From: Bacillota bacterium
Lineage (GTDB): Bacteria; Bacillota; UBA4882; UBA8346
Direction: 5' to 3'
Assembly: GCA_023435225.1 (NCBI GenBank)
Contig: JAEYRX010000041.1
Span: 1-64,000 of the forward strand
DNA: 64,000 nt
Every line of letters starts with the position of its first letter. The stretch's first letter is position 1. The notes beneath the pieces are model-generated. The model was given only the letters and a program-made list of their open reading frames with translations, did no database searches and was not told where the DNA came from. Below, piece by piece: positions 1 through 8,749 of the stretch. The position numbers were made by a program, and so were the translations under genes.

Positions 1-117
1 AAGACCAAGACCGGTAAGAAATTATCAAAAATGATTAAATGTCAACTCAAACAGTGGATCGCTGGTTTACCTAACTATATCAAGGTTTATCTATCGATTT
101 CTAGCTGCGAAAGTTGA
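1..117 (+). CDS. possible 3' end of an unidentified gene
   Basis: The frame beginning at base 1 is open for 38 codons and stops with TGA at 115-117. It would encode a basic, Lys-rich C-terminus. No family is recognisable, and the stretch is short enough to be chance. The next 280 bases hold no gene, only repeats. Confidence 0.25.
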   Translation, partial: KTKTGKKLSKMIKCQLKQWIAGLPNYIKVYLSISSCES

Positions 118-321
118 GTTATTAAAATGTTTGACTACAAATATTTTTGAAGTTCGAAAGTTGAATCAGAATTCAACTTTCGAACCTTTATTTAAATGCA
201 GTAAAATCGATGATGTAAGGATACTAACTTTTGATAAACCGTTAAAACATTCGATTTTTCAAAAGTTAAGTTTTATTAAAATGGTTTTACTACAAATATT
301 TTAGAAGTTTGAAAGTTGAAT
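109..321. repeat. two ~57-bp direct repeats around a 15-bp perfect palindrome
   Basis: Bases 109-166 and 262-321 are imperfect direct copies (both read roughly gaaagttgagtt, then attaaaatg, then actacaaatattt, then gaaagttgaat). The first copy ends in a perfect hairpin with arms 152-166 and 171-185 and a CAGA loop. A second, weaker hairpin pairs about 226-236 with 258-268. A more diverged third copy lies near 2451-2510. The tract lies between the left-edge frame and the LCP gene and looks like a small intergenic repeat family. Confidence 0.6.
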
Positions 322-399
322 TTCTACTAATGTTAAAAGCGCGGTAGACCGAAACATATTAATGAATGAGTTAGATTTATTTGTTTCGGAGGGATTCAT

Positions 400-1281
400 A
401 TGCGTTATACGGCAACAGCTGAACCAAACCGGACTTTGATAATGGCGATTATTTTTGTATCAATTGTATTAATAGTAGCAATTTTAACTTTTACGATTTC
501 TCATTTTGTAATCAACGAGAACTTTGTTTTAAAAAAAACGATGGCTTTATTATTAATCGGGTCGGATATAACTAATCAGGTTGAATCGACAGCGGATTCC
601 GGAACTCTTCCGAAGACCGACACCCTGATTTTGACATTGATTAACCCGCAGCAACATAAAATATCTTTGATCTCCATTCCAAAAGATACATTAACGGATA
701 TTCCGGGTTATGGGTTGGACAAAATAAACAATGCCAGTGCATTAGGGGGTTACGAATTAACCAAAAAAGCGGTATCAGTTTTAACTGGAGTTCCGGTTAA
801 TCATTATGCATTAGTCAATTATGATGGATTTATTAAACTAGTTGATTTACTGGGCGGTATTGAAATTAATGTAGAAAGAAGAATGATTTATACGGCTGAA
901 GATGGTAATTTAATTGTAAAATTAGATCCCGGTCTTCAAATGTTGGATGGGAAGAAAGCCTTGGAGTATGCCCGTTTTGGTAATGAACCTATGGGAGAGA
1001 TTAACCGGGGTGAGCGGCAAAGAAAACTGTTACAAGCGTTTTATCTTAAGATGACTCAGGTTGGAAATATGGTGAAGGTTCCTAAAATGATTAATTTGGC
1101 CAAAAATTATGTCCAAACAGATCTTACCAGTCAACAAATTACGCAATTGTTGAGCCTTGCCAAGCAGATTAAAACTGAGCAAGGATTTGTCAGCGCCACA
1201 CTGCCGGGAAAATTTGAAGATGGTTACTGGCAGACTAACCCGAAGGAAGTATATGATTTGGTGAAACGGCTAATCAATTAA
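400..1281 (+). CDS. LytR-CpsA-Psr (LCP) family protein
   Basis: LCP enzymes transfer anionic glycopolymers from undecaprenyl carriers to peptidoglycan outside the membrane. The 293-residue protein has a short cytoplasmic N-terminus, one membrane segment at about residues 14-36, then an extracytoplasmic LCP domain. Visible motifs are LLIGSD (51-56), KTDTLIL (72-78), ISIPKDT (91-97, the family usually has PRDT, so Lys replaces Arg), a DKINNA segment, and a late region with ARFGNEPMGEINRGERQ that corresponds to the usual RxRH..D..R.RRQ block. ATG follows a GGAGGGATTCAT ribosome site. It is slightly short for the family, with no C-terminal LytR_C domain. comB follows after 15 bp, so they are probably co-transcribed. 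The family call is firm; the polymer is unknown. Confidence 0.9.
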   Translation: MRYTATAEPNRTLIMAIIFVSIVLIVAILTFTISHFVINENFVLKKTMALLLIGSDITNQVESTADSGTLPKTDTLILTLINPQQHKISLISIPKDTLTDIPGYGLDKINNASALGGYELTKKAVSVLTGVPVNHYALVNYDGFIKLVDLLGGIEINVERRMIYTAEDGNLIVKLDPGLQMLDGKKALEYARFGNEPMGEINRGERQRKLLQAFYLKMTQVGNMVKVPKMINLAKNYVQTDLTSQQITQLLSLAKQIKTEQGFVSATLPGKFEDGYWQTNPKEVYDLVKRLIN

Positions 1282-1296
1282 ATTGGAGGAAGTTAA

Positions 1297-2013
1297 GTGC
1301 AGATTGAGGTTTTGGCTTATCCACCCGCTTCCGGCGGGAATTTTACTGATAAAACAGTGATAGTAATTGATGTTTTAAGAGCTACCAGCACAATTGTAAC
1401 GGCGTTAGGTAATCAAGCTTTGGAAATTATTCCGGTAGTTGAACCGTCCGAGGTGGCAGAGTTAGTTCGGAATATCGGCCCACGGGAATGCCTAACCGGA
1501 GGAGAACGAAAAGGATTAAAAATAGAAGGATTTGATCTAGGGAATTCACCGACTGAATATCATGAAGAAAAGGTACGGGGGAAAAAAATCATTCTTTGTA
1601 CTACTAACGGGACTAAAGCAATAAAATGGGCTCAAGGAGCAGCAGAGGTTTTGATAGGGTCATTTTTGAACCTACAGTTAGTAGTAGAGCATATTCAGGA
1701 TAAGAATCAAGATTTAATTATTGTTTGCTCCGGGAGAGATCAAGGAGTTTGTCTTGAAGACTTGGTCTGTGCCGGGATGATAATTAAGCAATTGGATTTG
1801 AATAATTTATCTGATTTAAGTGATTCAGCCAAAATAGCCTATTTTGTATATGAAAAAGCCGGCAAAAAACTGGAGCAGTTTATTAAACAAACCCAGCATG
1901 GCCGGTATTTAACGGAGATTGGAATGGAAAGTGATATTAAAGAATGTTTAAACTTAAACAAGTATCCGATCCTTCCGAAATATATCAAGGGGAAAATTAG
2001 TATTAATTCTTAA
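1297..2013 (+). CDS. comB: 2-phosphosulfolactate phosphatase family protein (ComB)
   Basis: ComB hydrolyses 2-phosphosulfolactate to sulfolactate, a step of coenzyme M synthesis in archaea and of sulfolactate formation in some sporulating bacteria. The 238-residue protein has the family marks: VIVIDVLRATST (21-32) with the Asp and Arg of the active site, GERKG..IEGFDLGNSP, TTNGTKA and CSGRDQG..LEDLVCAG. The start is GTG behind GGAGGA at 1285-1290. The TAA stop at 2011-2013 is also part of the 4-bp target duplication of the 98-bp element that follows immediately. No sulfolactate synthase is in the window, so the substrate is inferred from the family only. Confidence 0.88.
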   Translation: MQIEVLAYPPASGGNFTDKTVIVIDVLRATSTIVTALGNQALEIIPVVEPSEVAELVRNIGPRECLTGGERKGLKIEGFDLGNSPTEYHEEKVRGKKIILCTTNGTKAIKWAQGAAEVLIGSFLNLQLVVEHIQDKNQDLIIVCSGRDQGVCLEDLVCAGMIIKQLDLNNLSDLSDSAKIAYFVYEKAGKKLEQFIKQTQHGRYLTEIGMESDIKECLNLNKYPILPKYIKGKISINS

Positions 2014-2111
2014 GGAAGCGCTGATTAATTGAATAAGTGACGATTTTGCTCTTCGTAAAATGCCTAATACCGCATATTTGCTCGCACAAAATCGGATTAA
2101 TCAGCGCTTCC
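2014..2111 (+). mobile_element. 98-bp palindromic MITE, copy 1 (TSD TTAA)
   Basis: The element begins with GGAAGCGCTGATTAAT and ends with its exact inverse. The interior also pairs (CGATTTTG with CAAAATCG), so the whole unit folds as one long imperfect hairpin. The flanks TTAA at 2010-2013 and TTAA at 2112-2115 are a 4-bp target duplication that contains the comB stop codon. Copies 4 and 5 are in the same orientation; copies 2 and 3 are inverted. It has no coding capacity, so any movement would need a transposase supplied in trans. Confidence 0.9.
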
Positions 2112-2286
2112 TTAAGTTCAAAATAATAAGAATAATTAGGGCTGATTCTTCAAGCGATGACTGAATCAATCCTTTTAATTATTGGTTGAAGGGTATATTT
2201 GAGTCAATTTCTAGTTTTTAACAAGAATTACTGTTTTCTTGGACTTAAGTTCCAAATAACCCTGAACTTTATTTCCGCTTATTAAA

Positions 2287-2436
2287 TTAAATAATATCGG
2301 TGAATCGGCCGGCCTCTTTTAGTTGTTCCAACATTAGGAAGCCGGAACCGTCAGGAAGATAGATATCCAATAATAACGGTTCCGGAGGGTTAAGTTTAAA
2401 ATAGCTCCAAGAAGGAGCAAACTGTTTTTTTGAGCT
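2287..2436 (-). pseudogene. remnant of a response-regulator receiver domain
   Basis: On the minus strand, bases 2436-2287 are open between stops and read ...FKLNPPEPLLLDIYLPDGSG... followed by a LEQLKEAGRFTDII-type helix and strand, then TAA. The LLLDIYLPDGSG block is the phospho-acceptor strand and loop of a receiver domain (the Asp of LLLD is the acceptor), closest in style to CitB/DcuR-type regulators. The N-terminal third and everything after strand 4 are missing and there is no start site. I infer a decayed regulator gene. A weak terminator-like hairpin (2404-2418 followed by T's) overlaps it on the plus strand. The rest of 2116-2511 shows nothing clear beyond a diverged copy of the left-edge repeat. 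Confidence 0.5.
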
Positions 2437-2511
2437 TTAAAATTCTTTGATAGTTAATTTTAATTGATATGGCTTTACTGCAAGACTTTTTTGTGTGCCA
2501 AAGTTAAATTA

Positions 2512-3873
2512 TTAATTAGTCAAAGCTCTATATGGAGCCGGTATATGACCGCCACGTTTTACAAAGTTTGCCGGGCTGAACCGGTTGACAGCCATAATTG
2601 GAGCGCTCCCTAATAAACCGCCAAACTCCACTAAATCACCGACTTTACCACCGGGGACCGGAATGATCCTTACGGCGGTTGTTTTATTGTTTACCACTCC
2701 GATAGCCATTTCATCAGCGATGACTCCGGCGATAATCTCTACCGAAGTATCTCCGGGAACTGCGATCATATCAAGTCCAACTGAACAAACACAGGTCATG
2801 GCTTCCAACTTCTCCAGCGAAAGCGCTCCGGCTTGAGTTGCTTCGATCATTCCGGCATCTTCACTTACCGGGATAAAAGAACCACTTAGGCCACCGATAG
2901 CCGAAGAGGCCATTGCACCCCCCTTTTTGACGGCGTCGTTCAAAATTGCCAGAGCGGCAGTTGTGCCGGGACAGCCACATTTTTCTAACCCCATGGCCTC
3001 CAGAATATTAGCTACGCTATCGCCAACAGCCGGAGTCGGCGCCAATGACAGATCAACAATTCCAAAAGGTATCTCCAGTTTTTCAGAGACTTTTCTGCCG
3101 ATAAGTTCTCCCACCCGGGTGATTTTAAAAGCCACCCGTTTAATCTCTTCGGCTAAAGTCCGGAAATCACAATCCGGTAATCGTTCCACCGCTGCCTTTA
3201 CAACTCCTGGACCGCTGATACCGATATTAATAGCGGCTTCACCTTCGCCAACTCCATGAAAGGCTCCGGCCATAAAGGGATTATCGTCAGGAGCGTTAGC
3301 AAAGACCACTAGTTTGGCGCAGGCTAAGCCTCCGTGCTCTTTTGTTAGCTCAGCTGCTTCTTTAATAACTTGAGCCATCCGGTAGACTGCATCCATGTTA
3401 ATTCCGGCCTTGGTTGTAGCCAAGTTAACCGAGGAACAGACTTTTTTGGTCTTACTTAAAGCCAATGGTATCGAATCAATTAATTTCCGCTCACCTAAAG
3501 TGATATTCTTTTGAACCAACGCAGAATAACCCCCGATGAAATCAATCCCTAAAGTAATAGCCACATTATCCAACATAAGGGCTAGTTCTAAATAATCGTC
3601 TGTGTCTGCGGATTGGGCCAATAATGATACCGGAGTTACCGCGATTCGTTTATTGATAATGGGAATCCCATAGGTACGCTCCATTAAATTAGCTGTTGCA
3701 ACTAACTTGTCAGCTAAACGGAGAATTTTGGACTGTGCTTTTTGAGAAGTAGTTTTAATATTTGGTCCGGCACAATCAAGAATATTTATCCCCATAGTAA
3801 CGGTTCGAATATCAAAATGATAATTCTCAATCATTTCTATAGTTTCAAGAATTTCTTGGGGAGTATAAATCAT
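2512..3873 (-). CDS. UPF0210 (DUF711, 'PFL family') protein
   Basis: This is a 453-residue, full-length member of the UPF0210/DUF711 family, which has a pyruvate-formate-lyase-like fold but no established reaction. The ATG follows AAAGGAG at good spacing. The sequence is Gly/Ala-rich with conserved-looking segments GGLACAKLVVFANAPDDNPFMAGAFHG and GVVDLSLAPTPAVGDSVA-like stretches, and a CGCPGTTAAL motif. It lies 15 bp downstream of the ACT-domain gene on the same strand. These two genes form a conserved pair in many Bacillota and archaea, which suggests an amino-acid-sensing partner. Family assignment is secure; function is unknown. Confidence 0.9.
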   Translation of the reverse strand: MIYTPQEILETIEMIENYHFDIRTVTMGINILDCAGPNIKTTSQKAQSKILRLADKLVATANLMERTYGIPIINKRIAVTPVSLLAQSADTDDYLELALMLDNVAITLGIDFIGGYSALVQKNITLGERKLIDSIPLALSKTKKVCSSVNLATTKAGINMDAVYRMAQVIKEAAELTKEHGGLACAKLVVFANAPDDNPFMAGAFHGVGEGEAAINIGISGPGVVKAAVERLPDCDFRTLAEEIKRVAFKITRVGELIGRKVSEKLEIPFGIVDLSLAPTPAVGDSVANILEAMGLEKCGCPGTTAALAILNDAVKKGGAMASSAIGGLSGSFIPVSEDAGMIEATQAGALSLEKLEAMTCVCSVGLDMIAVPGDTSVEIIAGVIADEMAIGVVNNKTTAVRIIPVPGGKVGDLVEFGGLLGSAPIMAVNRFSPANFVKRGGHIPAPYRALTN

Positions 3874-3888
3874 GATGGTTCAACTCCT

Positions 3889-4170
3889 TTAGATTCTGTG
3901 CATATACTGAAAAATATCCTGATGCTGGACTACAACTTTAACCCCCAGTGCCGTTCCAGCGGTTTTTAGGGTATCCTCAATCCCGGTTAAATCCAGGTTG
4001 GAATTAGAGATATCCACAACTAAGATCATCGCAAAAATACCTTGCATTATTGTCTGGCTAATATCGATAATATTTGCGTTACAATCCGCCAAAGCTTTAG
4101 AAATACCGGCAACAATACCGATCCGGTCGCTGCCCATGACTGTTACCACTACATTTCCCTTTTCCTTCAT
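3889..4170 (-). CDS. ACT-domain protein (UPF0237 family)
   Basis: This 93-residue protein is essentially a single ACT domain. It opens with VVVTVMGSDRIGIVAGI, the ligand-loop strand-helix typical of GcvR-like regulators, followed by NANIIDISQTIM and a MILVVDIS strand. ACT domains bind small ligands, usually amino acids, and act as regulatory dimers. ATG is preceded by TGAGGTGGTATT. It is first in a two-gene minus-strand operon with the UPF0210 gene, so it probably senses a metabolite for that protein. Confidence 0.9.
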   Translation of the reverse strand: MKEKGNVVVTVMGSDRIGIVAGISKALADCNANIIDISQTIMQGIFAMILVVDISNSNLDLTGIEDTLKTAGTALGVKVVVQHQDIFQYMHRI

Positions 4171-4497
4171 AATACCACCTCAAAAAAGCAGAATAATGTT
4201 GAACTAAAAATTAAAAATCCTTCTTTAATATGCCAGTTAATTATGGATTTTTTATTTCTGGGAATTTTGGTAAAAAAAATTCGTTTATAGTTAATATATA
4301 ATAGATTGAATTAAATTCAATAGTTTCCTTATACATACGGCTTTAAAGATGAAAATGTTTAAACATATATTTTAGAAATCAAATTCAACTTATATAGTAT
4401 AATTTTTTATATAAGATATTGCAACATATTCTAGCTTATTGTATTGTAAACGTAACAAGGCAAAATACTATTTTCTAGTTTACGGAGGGAAAGCTCC
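4171..4497. other. AT-rich divergent intergenic region
   Basis: These 327 bases separate the minus-strand ACT/UPF0210 operon from the plus-strand kinase-like gene and must hold promoters for both. I see only AT-rich tracts, with a possible TTGTAA (4445) and TACTAT (4466) pair at a poor 15-bp spacing. No RNA gene or further coding region is apparent. Confidence 0.4.
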
Positions 4498-5907
4498 ATG
4501 AAATATCAATTAACAAAAGAGATAAACGATATTAGTCTGGAATTGAAATCGGAAGAAGGACAGAAGGTTATTTTTGATAAGCTGGAGTTTCCGGTAATGC
4601 CCCGGGAAAATTTCCGGATGGAACTTCAGAAGGAACTTAAAGGCGTAGTTCAACAAGAAGCTGGTATTTCAGCTGAAGGACTAATAAAATATAACGGTTT
4701 GGAGAAATATGAGGGACAAATCTATTTGAGCCGAGAATGCAATCAAAAATTTGGTTTAGAACTTTTTCAAACCAATGAACCGGAGGAAATCTGCCGGATT
4801 TTAATCCAAATCCTTAATTATATAAAGTTATACCATAGTCAGGATATAATATTGGGCGGTTTAAGCTTGGGAGAATTAGCCCAAGATAAAAAAGGAAATT
4901 TTTTCTTATTGGATCCAATAGTTATAAATCATTTAAGTAAATTTCTCACTAGTAAATATCGAATTGATACATCACCGGAGGTTATCAAAGGAAATAAATG
5001 GGACCAAAAGTCGGATGTTTTCTCTTGGGGTGTTCTGGCTTACCGTCTTTTGTCAGAGGTTGATCCATATGCGGCAGATACCACTGAAGAAAGAATGGAA
5101 AAAATCTTAAAAATCGGTCCTCCTAATCTCAAGGATTTAAGACCGGAATTAAGTGTTGAACTTAGCAGCTTAATTATGAGCTCTTTAGATAACGACCCCC
5201 GGAGAAGACCCTCTTTAGAAAGTTTAATCTCTAAATTAACTGTATTAATAGAGTCTGCAAAATTAACGGTTAGCGAATCGGAAGCCCGGGAATACCGGGA
5301 AAAAGCTACAAAAAACCGGCGACTTTATAAATCAAAAGAACAACTATGGTTATGGTTCCGGAAATATGGTTTTGTTACTTTAAGTGCTCTTGGCGTAATT
5401 GGATTTTTTATATTTACCTGGGTAGGCTCACAGGGTAAACCGATAATTACCGAGAAGAATAAGCCTTTGGAAGTTTTGAATTATTATTTTGAAGGAGTTA
5501 AAACTCTCAATCCTTCATTAATTGACGAATCTTTGTATAAAGTTAAAAACAGTTTTTCCGATATGGTAACCAATCTGTTTGTTATTAACCGGACCCAACA
5601 GGGAATGAGCCATTCATTAAAAGATAGTGTTAAGCTTGACTTTGTCGGCTTAAATGTTGAAACATTGATTGAGAATAGTTCTGAGGCTAAATACCAGGCC
5701 AAATATACTTTACAGGTTGCAATGGCGAAAGAGATAAATTATTTTGAGCGGGAAGAGGAGTATACTTTAAAACCGGTTAAAAAAGTATGGCGGGTTACGG
5801 GGATAAATATTTTAAAAGAGAATCACCGTATAGAGAAACTTCCGGAGGAGCAAAACCCGGTACAGGGGAACGAACTCCAGTTGCCGGCGGTTTCAGGAAC
5901 AAAGTAA
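4498..5907 (+). CDS. membrane-anchored protein kinase-like protein, probable pseudokinase
   Basis: The 469-residue protein has a cytoplasmic Ser/Thr-kinase-like domain (about 1-270), a membrane segment near 290-310 and a ~155-residue outer domain. The C-lobe is recognisable from SPEVIKGNKWDQKSDVFSWG (APE-to-helix-F region), then LLSEVDPYA and a RRRPSLESLI helix-I motif. The catalytic parts are absent: GGLSLGEL stands where HxDLxxxN is expected, LLDP replaces DFG, and no Gly-rich loop or invariant Lys is evident. It therefore probably does not phosphorylate and may signal by binding. The architecture (kinase fold, one membrane helix, outer domain) resembles PASTA-type kinases, but the outer region is not PASTA. 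ATG follows a CGGAGGGAAAGCTCC site. It converges with the next gene, only 3 bp away. Confidence 0.75.
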   Translation: MKYQLTKEINDISLELKSEEGQKVIFDKLEFPVMPRENFRMELQKELKGVVQQEAGISAEGLIKYNGLEKYEGQIYLSRECNQKFGLELFQTNEPEEICRILIQILNYIKLYHSQDIILGGLSLGELAQDKKGNFFLLDPIVINHLSKFLTSKYRIDTSPEVIKGNKWDQKSDVFSWGVLAYRLLSEVDPYAADTTEERMEKILKIGPPNLKDLRPELSVELSSLIMSSLDNDPRRRPSLESLISKLTVLIESAKLTVSESEAREYREKATKNRRLYKSKEQLWLWFRKYGFVTLSALGVIGFFIFTWVGSQGKPIITEKNKPLEVLNYYFEGVKTLNPSLIDESLYKVKNSFSDMVTNLFVINRTQQGMSHSLKDSVKLDFVGLNVETLIENSSEAKYQAKYTLQVAMAKEINYFEREEEYTLKPVKKVWRVTGINILKENHRIEKLPEEQNPVQGNELQLPAVSGTK

Positions 5908-5910
5908 AGT

Positions 5911-6666
5911 TTATTCTACTAAAGGTTTTGTTTTTTCAAGGTATTGATTGATTTTGATCTGATAGAAATTATTTAGTTGGGAATAGATTTGAATTTCGGT
6001 TTTTCCTTGTTCGCTTAACCCATAGATACCTCTGCTGATATTGGTAAACCAATTATAATGATTATTAGAGAGGATTGTTAAAGTTTTTTTGGGGTCGGTG
6101 CCAATCTCCCGCAATATTTTGGGAGATAACGGTCCCAGCCGCTCCAAACAACAAGCTATAAAAACCGCCTGTTCCCTATAAGCGGTTACTAATTTTTTAC
6201 CTTTACTGCCACCGGTATTCAAGTCTTGATGCCGGTTATTTATTTCCTTAATCACCGTTGTTCGCCGGTTAGCATTTCTTTGTCTGCTTCTATTACGGTC
6301 AAAGAGTATTGGATCAATTGGGATTTCTACTATAGTTTCTTTTCCTTTAAAAGAGACATATATTAAACCCAATTCAAGGCGGCGAATTAAATGAGCTAAA
6401 TCGTTCCACTTCCTGGTAAACACGAGGTTCTTAGGTTTGGGAACTCCAAGGTAAACTGCGTCAGCAATTTTTTGCCTTTTTACCGCCTGAATCAGGAGTT
6501 CAATGGTAAGACTTCGTTTCAGTTCCACTATTATCAACTCGTCATCTTTAAGAGCGGAAATATCACAATCTTTAACTTCGCTGCGGACGGTATAACCTTG
6601 TTTAACAAGGTAATCGCAGATAGGTTTGGCCAAATCCGTTTCGAGAATTTTTTTGGGGGCTGACAT
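5911..6666 (-). CDS. DUF2161 family protein, PD-(D/E)XK nuclease-like
   Basis: I start this at ATG 6666 (residues MSAPKKIL), giving 251 residues. The open frame extends 67 codons further upstream, but those codons cross a dispersed palindromic repeat and are unlikely to be translated. The N-terminal half has ETDLAKPICDYLVKQGYTV, then EVKDCDISALKDDELIIVELK, a D...ExK core of the PD-(D/E)XK phosphodiesterase fold described for DUF2161. The C-terminal half (from about LVTAYREQAVFIACCLERLGPLSP) is a winged-helix-like region predicted to bind DNA. The substrate is unknown. It may be a stand-alone nuclease-like or regulatory protein. Confidence 0.7.
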   Translation of the reverse strand: MSAPKKILETDLAKPICDYLVKQGYTVRSEVKDCDISALKDDELIIVELKRSLTIELLIQAVKRQKIADAVYLGVPKPKNLVFTRKWNDLAHLIRRLELGLIYVSFKGKETIVEIPIDPILFDRNRSRQRNANRRTTVIKEINNRHQDLNTGGSKGKKLVTAYREQAVFIACCLERLGPLSPKILREIGTDPKKTLTILSNNHYNWFTNISRGIYGLSEQGKTEIQIYSQLNNFYQIKINQYLEKTKPLVE

Positions 6667-6698
6667 TTTTCTCACCAACTTGTCTAATATTTCACTAT

Positions 6699-6756
6699 AC
6701 TCTGTGCTCTCTGTGGTAAAAAATATTAAACCACAGAGTACACAGAGAGCACAGAG
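6699..6756. repeat. dispersed palindromic 'ACCACAGAG' repeat
   Basis: The arm 6699-6717 (actctgtgctctctgtggt) pairs with 6730-6756, whose sequence is the complement with a 9-base insertion. The loop is an AT-rich 12 bases. Related copies occur at 32818-32882 and 63007-63057. It sits between the DUF2161 start and the divergent flavoprotein gene. Confidence 0.7.
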
Positions 6757-6910
6757 AAGTATAAAATTAATATTCTTGATTTGAACTGTATTTCCCTCCT
6801 CTTTTATTACCCAACCTTTTATTGGATAAAACAGGCACTCTCTTCCGGACCTTCGCATAGAGTACAACAGTATAAATAGAATCCAACATTATTGAGGAGA
6901 GTGTCGGGTT

Positions 6911-8641
6911 TTGCAGATGAAATTAAAAAAACATGAGGTTGACATCTTAGTGGTCGGTGGAGGCACTGCAGGGTGTCTAGCTGCAGTTACGGCCAGAGAG
7001 ATTGCCCCGGAGTTAAAAGTAATGATTATGGAGAAAGGTAATATTGAACGGAGTGGTTGCCTGGCGGCAGGAATGAATGCTATTAATGTTTATATAAATC
7101 CGGGAGAGACCGCCGAATCTTTTACAAAATATGTCCGTTATGATGCTATGGGGTTAATCCGGGAAGACCTGGTTTATTCGGCGGCTAAAGAAATTAATCA
7201 GGTAGTTGCCAAGGTAGAGCAATGGGGTTTACCAATTGTAAAAGATGAAAAGGGGAAATACCAACCACGGGGCCGCTGGAATATAAAAATTAATGGAGAA
7301 TCCCTGAAGCCTCTATTAGCTCAAGCAGTTCGGGAGACCGGGGTTGAAGTACTAGAACGGGTTAATGCCGTTGACTATCTAACCGATAGAAACAAAGTCT
7401 GTGGCGTAATTGGAATTGGAGTCAGAGACGGTGTTGCACATATTGTTAACGCTAAAGCCGTAATCTGTTGTACCGGTGGCGCAGCCGGCTTATATCGACC
7501 TAATAATCCAGGTGCAGCCGCACATAAAATGTGGTATCCTCCATTTAATACCGGAGCAGGTTATGCTATGGGAATAAGGGCGGGAGCCGAGGTTACCAGT
7601 TTTGAAATGCGGTTCATTGCTTTACGGACCAAAGATTTAATTTGCCCTACCGGTACAATGGCTTTAGGGTTTGGAGCTAAGCAGATTAACTCCCATGGAG
7701 AGGAATTTATGAAAATTCGTTATCGGCATTATGGCGGAGAAGGAGCTCCAACTTGCCTAAGGGTTTTTGGGCCTACTCAGGAGGTAAAAAGCGGTCGAGG
7801 CCCTTGTTTCTTGGATACCAGACATTTAACTAAAGAACAAGTTAAAAAGCTAAAAGCAGCTTATCTGGATATGTATCCGGGAATAGTCCTTCAATGGGCT
7901 GCTAATCGGTTTGAACCTAGTGAATCGCCGGTGGAGATTTGCGGCACCGAACCATATATCATGGGAGGACATTGTCAAGCCGGGTACTGGATTGATAAAG
8001 ACCGGAGAACTACTTTGCCTGGGTTATATGCAGCCGGCGATGTTGCCGGAGGTTATCCCTATAAATTTGTTAGCGGTTGTTGGACGGAGGGAGTTATTGC
8101 CGCCCGGACCAGTGTAGCTGACTTGCACAAAGAAGATGAAGAGTATAAGGAGCTGAATGAAAATGAGTTAGAACTTAAAATCAAGCAGATATACCGGCCG
8201 ACAGAACGGTTTGAAGATAAAAATGACGGAGTTTTGCCGGAGGAAATGGAAGAAAGAGTTCAAAAAATAATGGATGAATACGCTGGAGGTATTAGCGTAT
8301 TCTATGAACTGGATGAGGGAAGGTTATTGCAGGCTAGAAAGCAATTGATGCATTTAAAAAAACAAGAACAGTATTTGATAGCGGGAGATTTTCACCAATT
8401 AATGAATTGTCGGGAAGTAATTGACCGGATTGAGGTGGCACGGCATGTAGTAGAACATTTACTTTACCGGAAAGAAACACGTTGGCCCGGCTTTCAAACC
8501 CGGCTGGATTATCCGGAACGGGATGATTTTAATTGGTTAAAGTTTGTAAACTCGGTTAGAGATATGGAGACAGGAGAAATAAAGATGATCGAACGTCCAT
8601 ATGAACAAATGATTCCGGGAGACCGATATCTGCCAAAATGA
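6911..8641 (+). CDS. AprA-like FAD-dependent reductase flavoprotein
   Basis: This 576-residue flavoprotein belongs to the fumarate reductase/adenylylsulfate reductase alpha family. DILVVGGGTAGCLAA (11-25) is the FAD-binding loop, and ERSGCLAAGMNAINVYI resembles AprA's RSG..A.G..AINTY. RFIALRTKDLICPTG corresponds to AprA's RFxPxRFKDGYGPxG, and EPYIMGGHCQAGYWI aligns with the EPYLLGSHSGCCGIW block including the His. YAAGDVAGG and SGCWTEG are the C-terminal FAD motifs. It is shorter than true AprA (about 640-660). Start TTG 6911 has a GAGGAG site 11 bases upstream; ATG 6917 is the alternative. No AprB lies next to it, but an AprB-like ferredoxin is 7.3 kb downstream at 15943. The substrate is uncertain: APS reductase or another oxidoreductase. 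Confidence 0.8.
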   Translation: MQMKLKKHEVDILVVGGGTAGCLAAVTAREIAPELKVMIMEKGNIERSGCLAAGMNAINVYINPGETAESFTKYVRYDAMGLIREDLVYSAAKEINQVVAKVEQWGLPIVKDEKGKYQPRGRWNIKINGESLKPLLAQAVRETGVEVLERVNAVDYLTDRNKVCGVIGIGVRDGVAHIVNAKAVICCTGGAAGLYRPNNPGAAAHKMWYPPFNTGAGYAMGIRAGAEVTSFEMRFIALRTKDLICPTGTMALGFGAKQINSHGEEFMKIRYRHYGGEGAPTCLRVFGPTQEVKSGRGPCFLDTRHLTKEQVKKLKAAYLDMYPGIVLQWAANRFEPSESPVEICGTEPYIMGGHCQAGYWIDKDRRTTLPGLYAAGDVAGGYPYKFVSGCWTEGVIAARTSVADLHKEDEEYKELNENELELKIKQIYRPTERFEDKNDGVLPEEMEERVQKIMDEYAGGISVFYELDEGRLLQARKQLMHLKKQEQYLIAGDFHQLMNCREVIDRIEVARHVVEHLLYRKETRWPGFQTRLDYPERDDFNWLKFVNSVRDMETGEIKMIERPYEQMIPGDRYLPK

Positions 8642-8749
8642 ATTTTTAAAAAACTAAATATATTTCCAACAATCGAGCAACCTTTATTTCCTATCCGAAT
8701 ATTTATGATGTATAGGATTTTGGCATAAAGTTTTTGAAGGAGGGTTGTC

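Noticed and set aside
2585..3259. Plus-strand open frames opposite the UPF0210 gene
   Set aside because: They are antisense shadows of a well-supported minus-strand gene, with Pro/Thr/Ser-rich composition typical of antisense frames.
6667..6867. N-terminal 67-residue extension of the DUF2161 protein with a hydrophobic segment
   Set aside because: The extension is encoded by a palindromic intergenic repeat, and the family's N-terminus starts at the internal ATG 6666.
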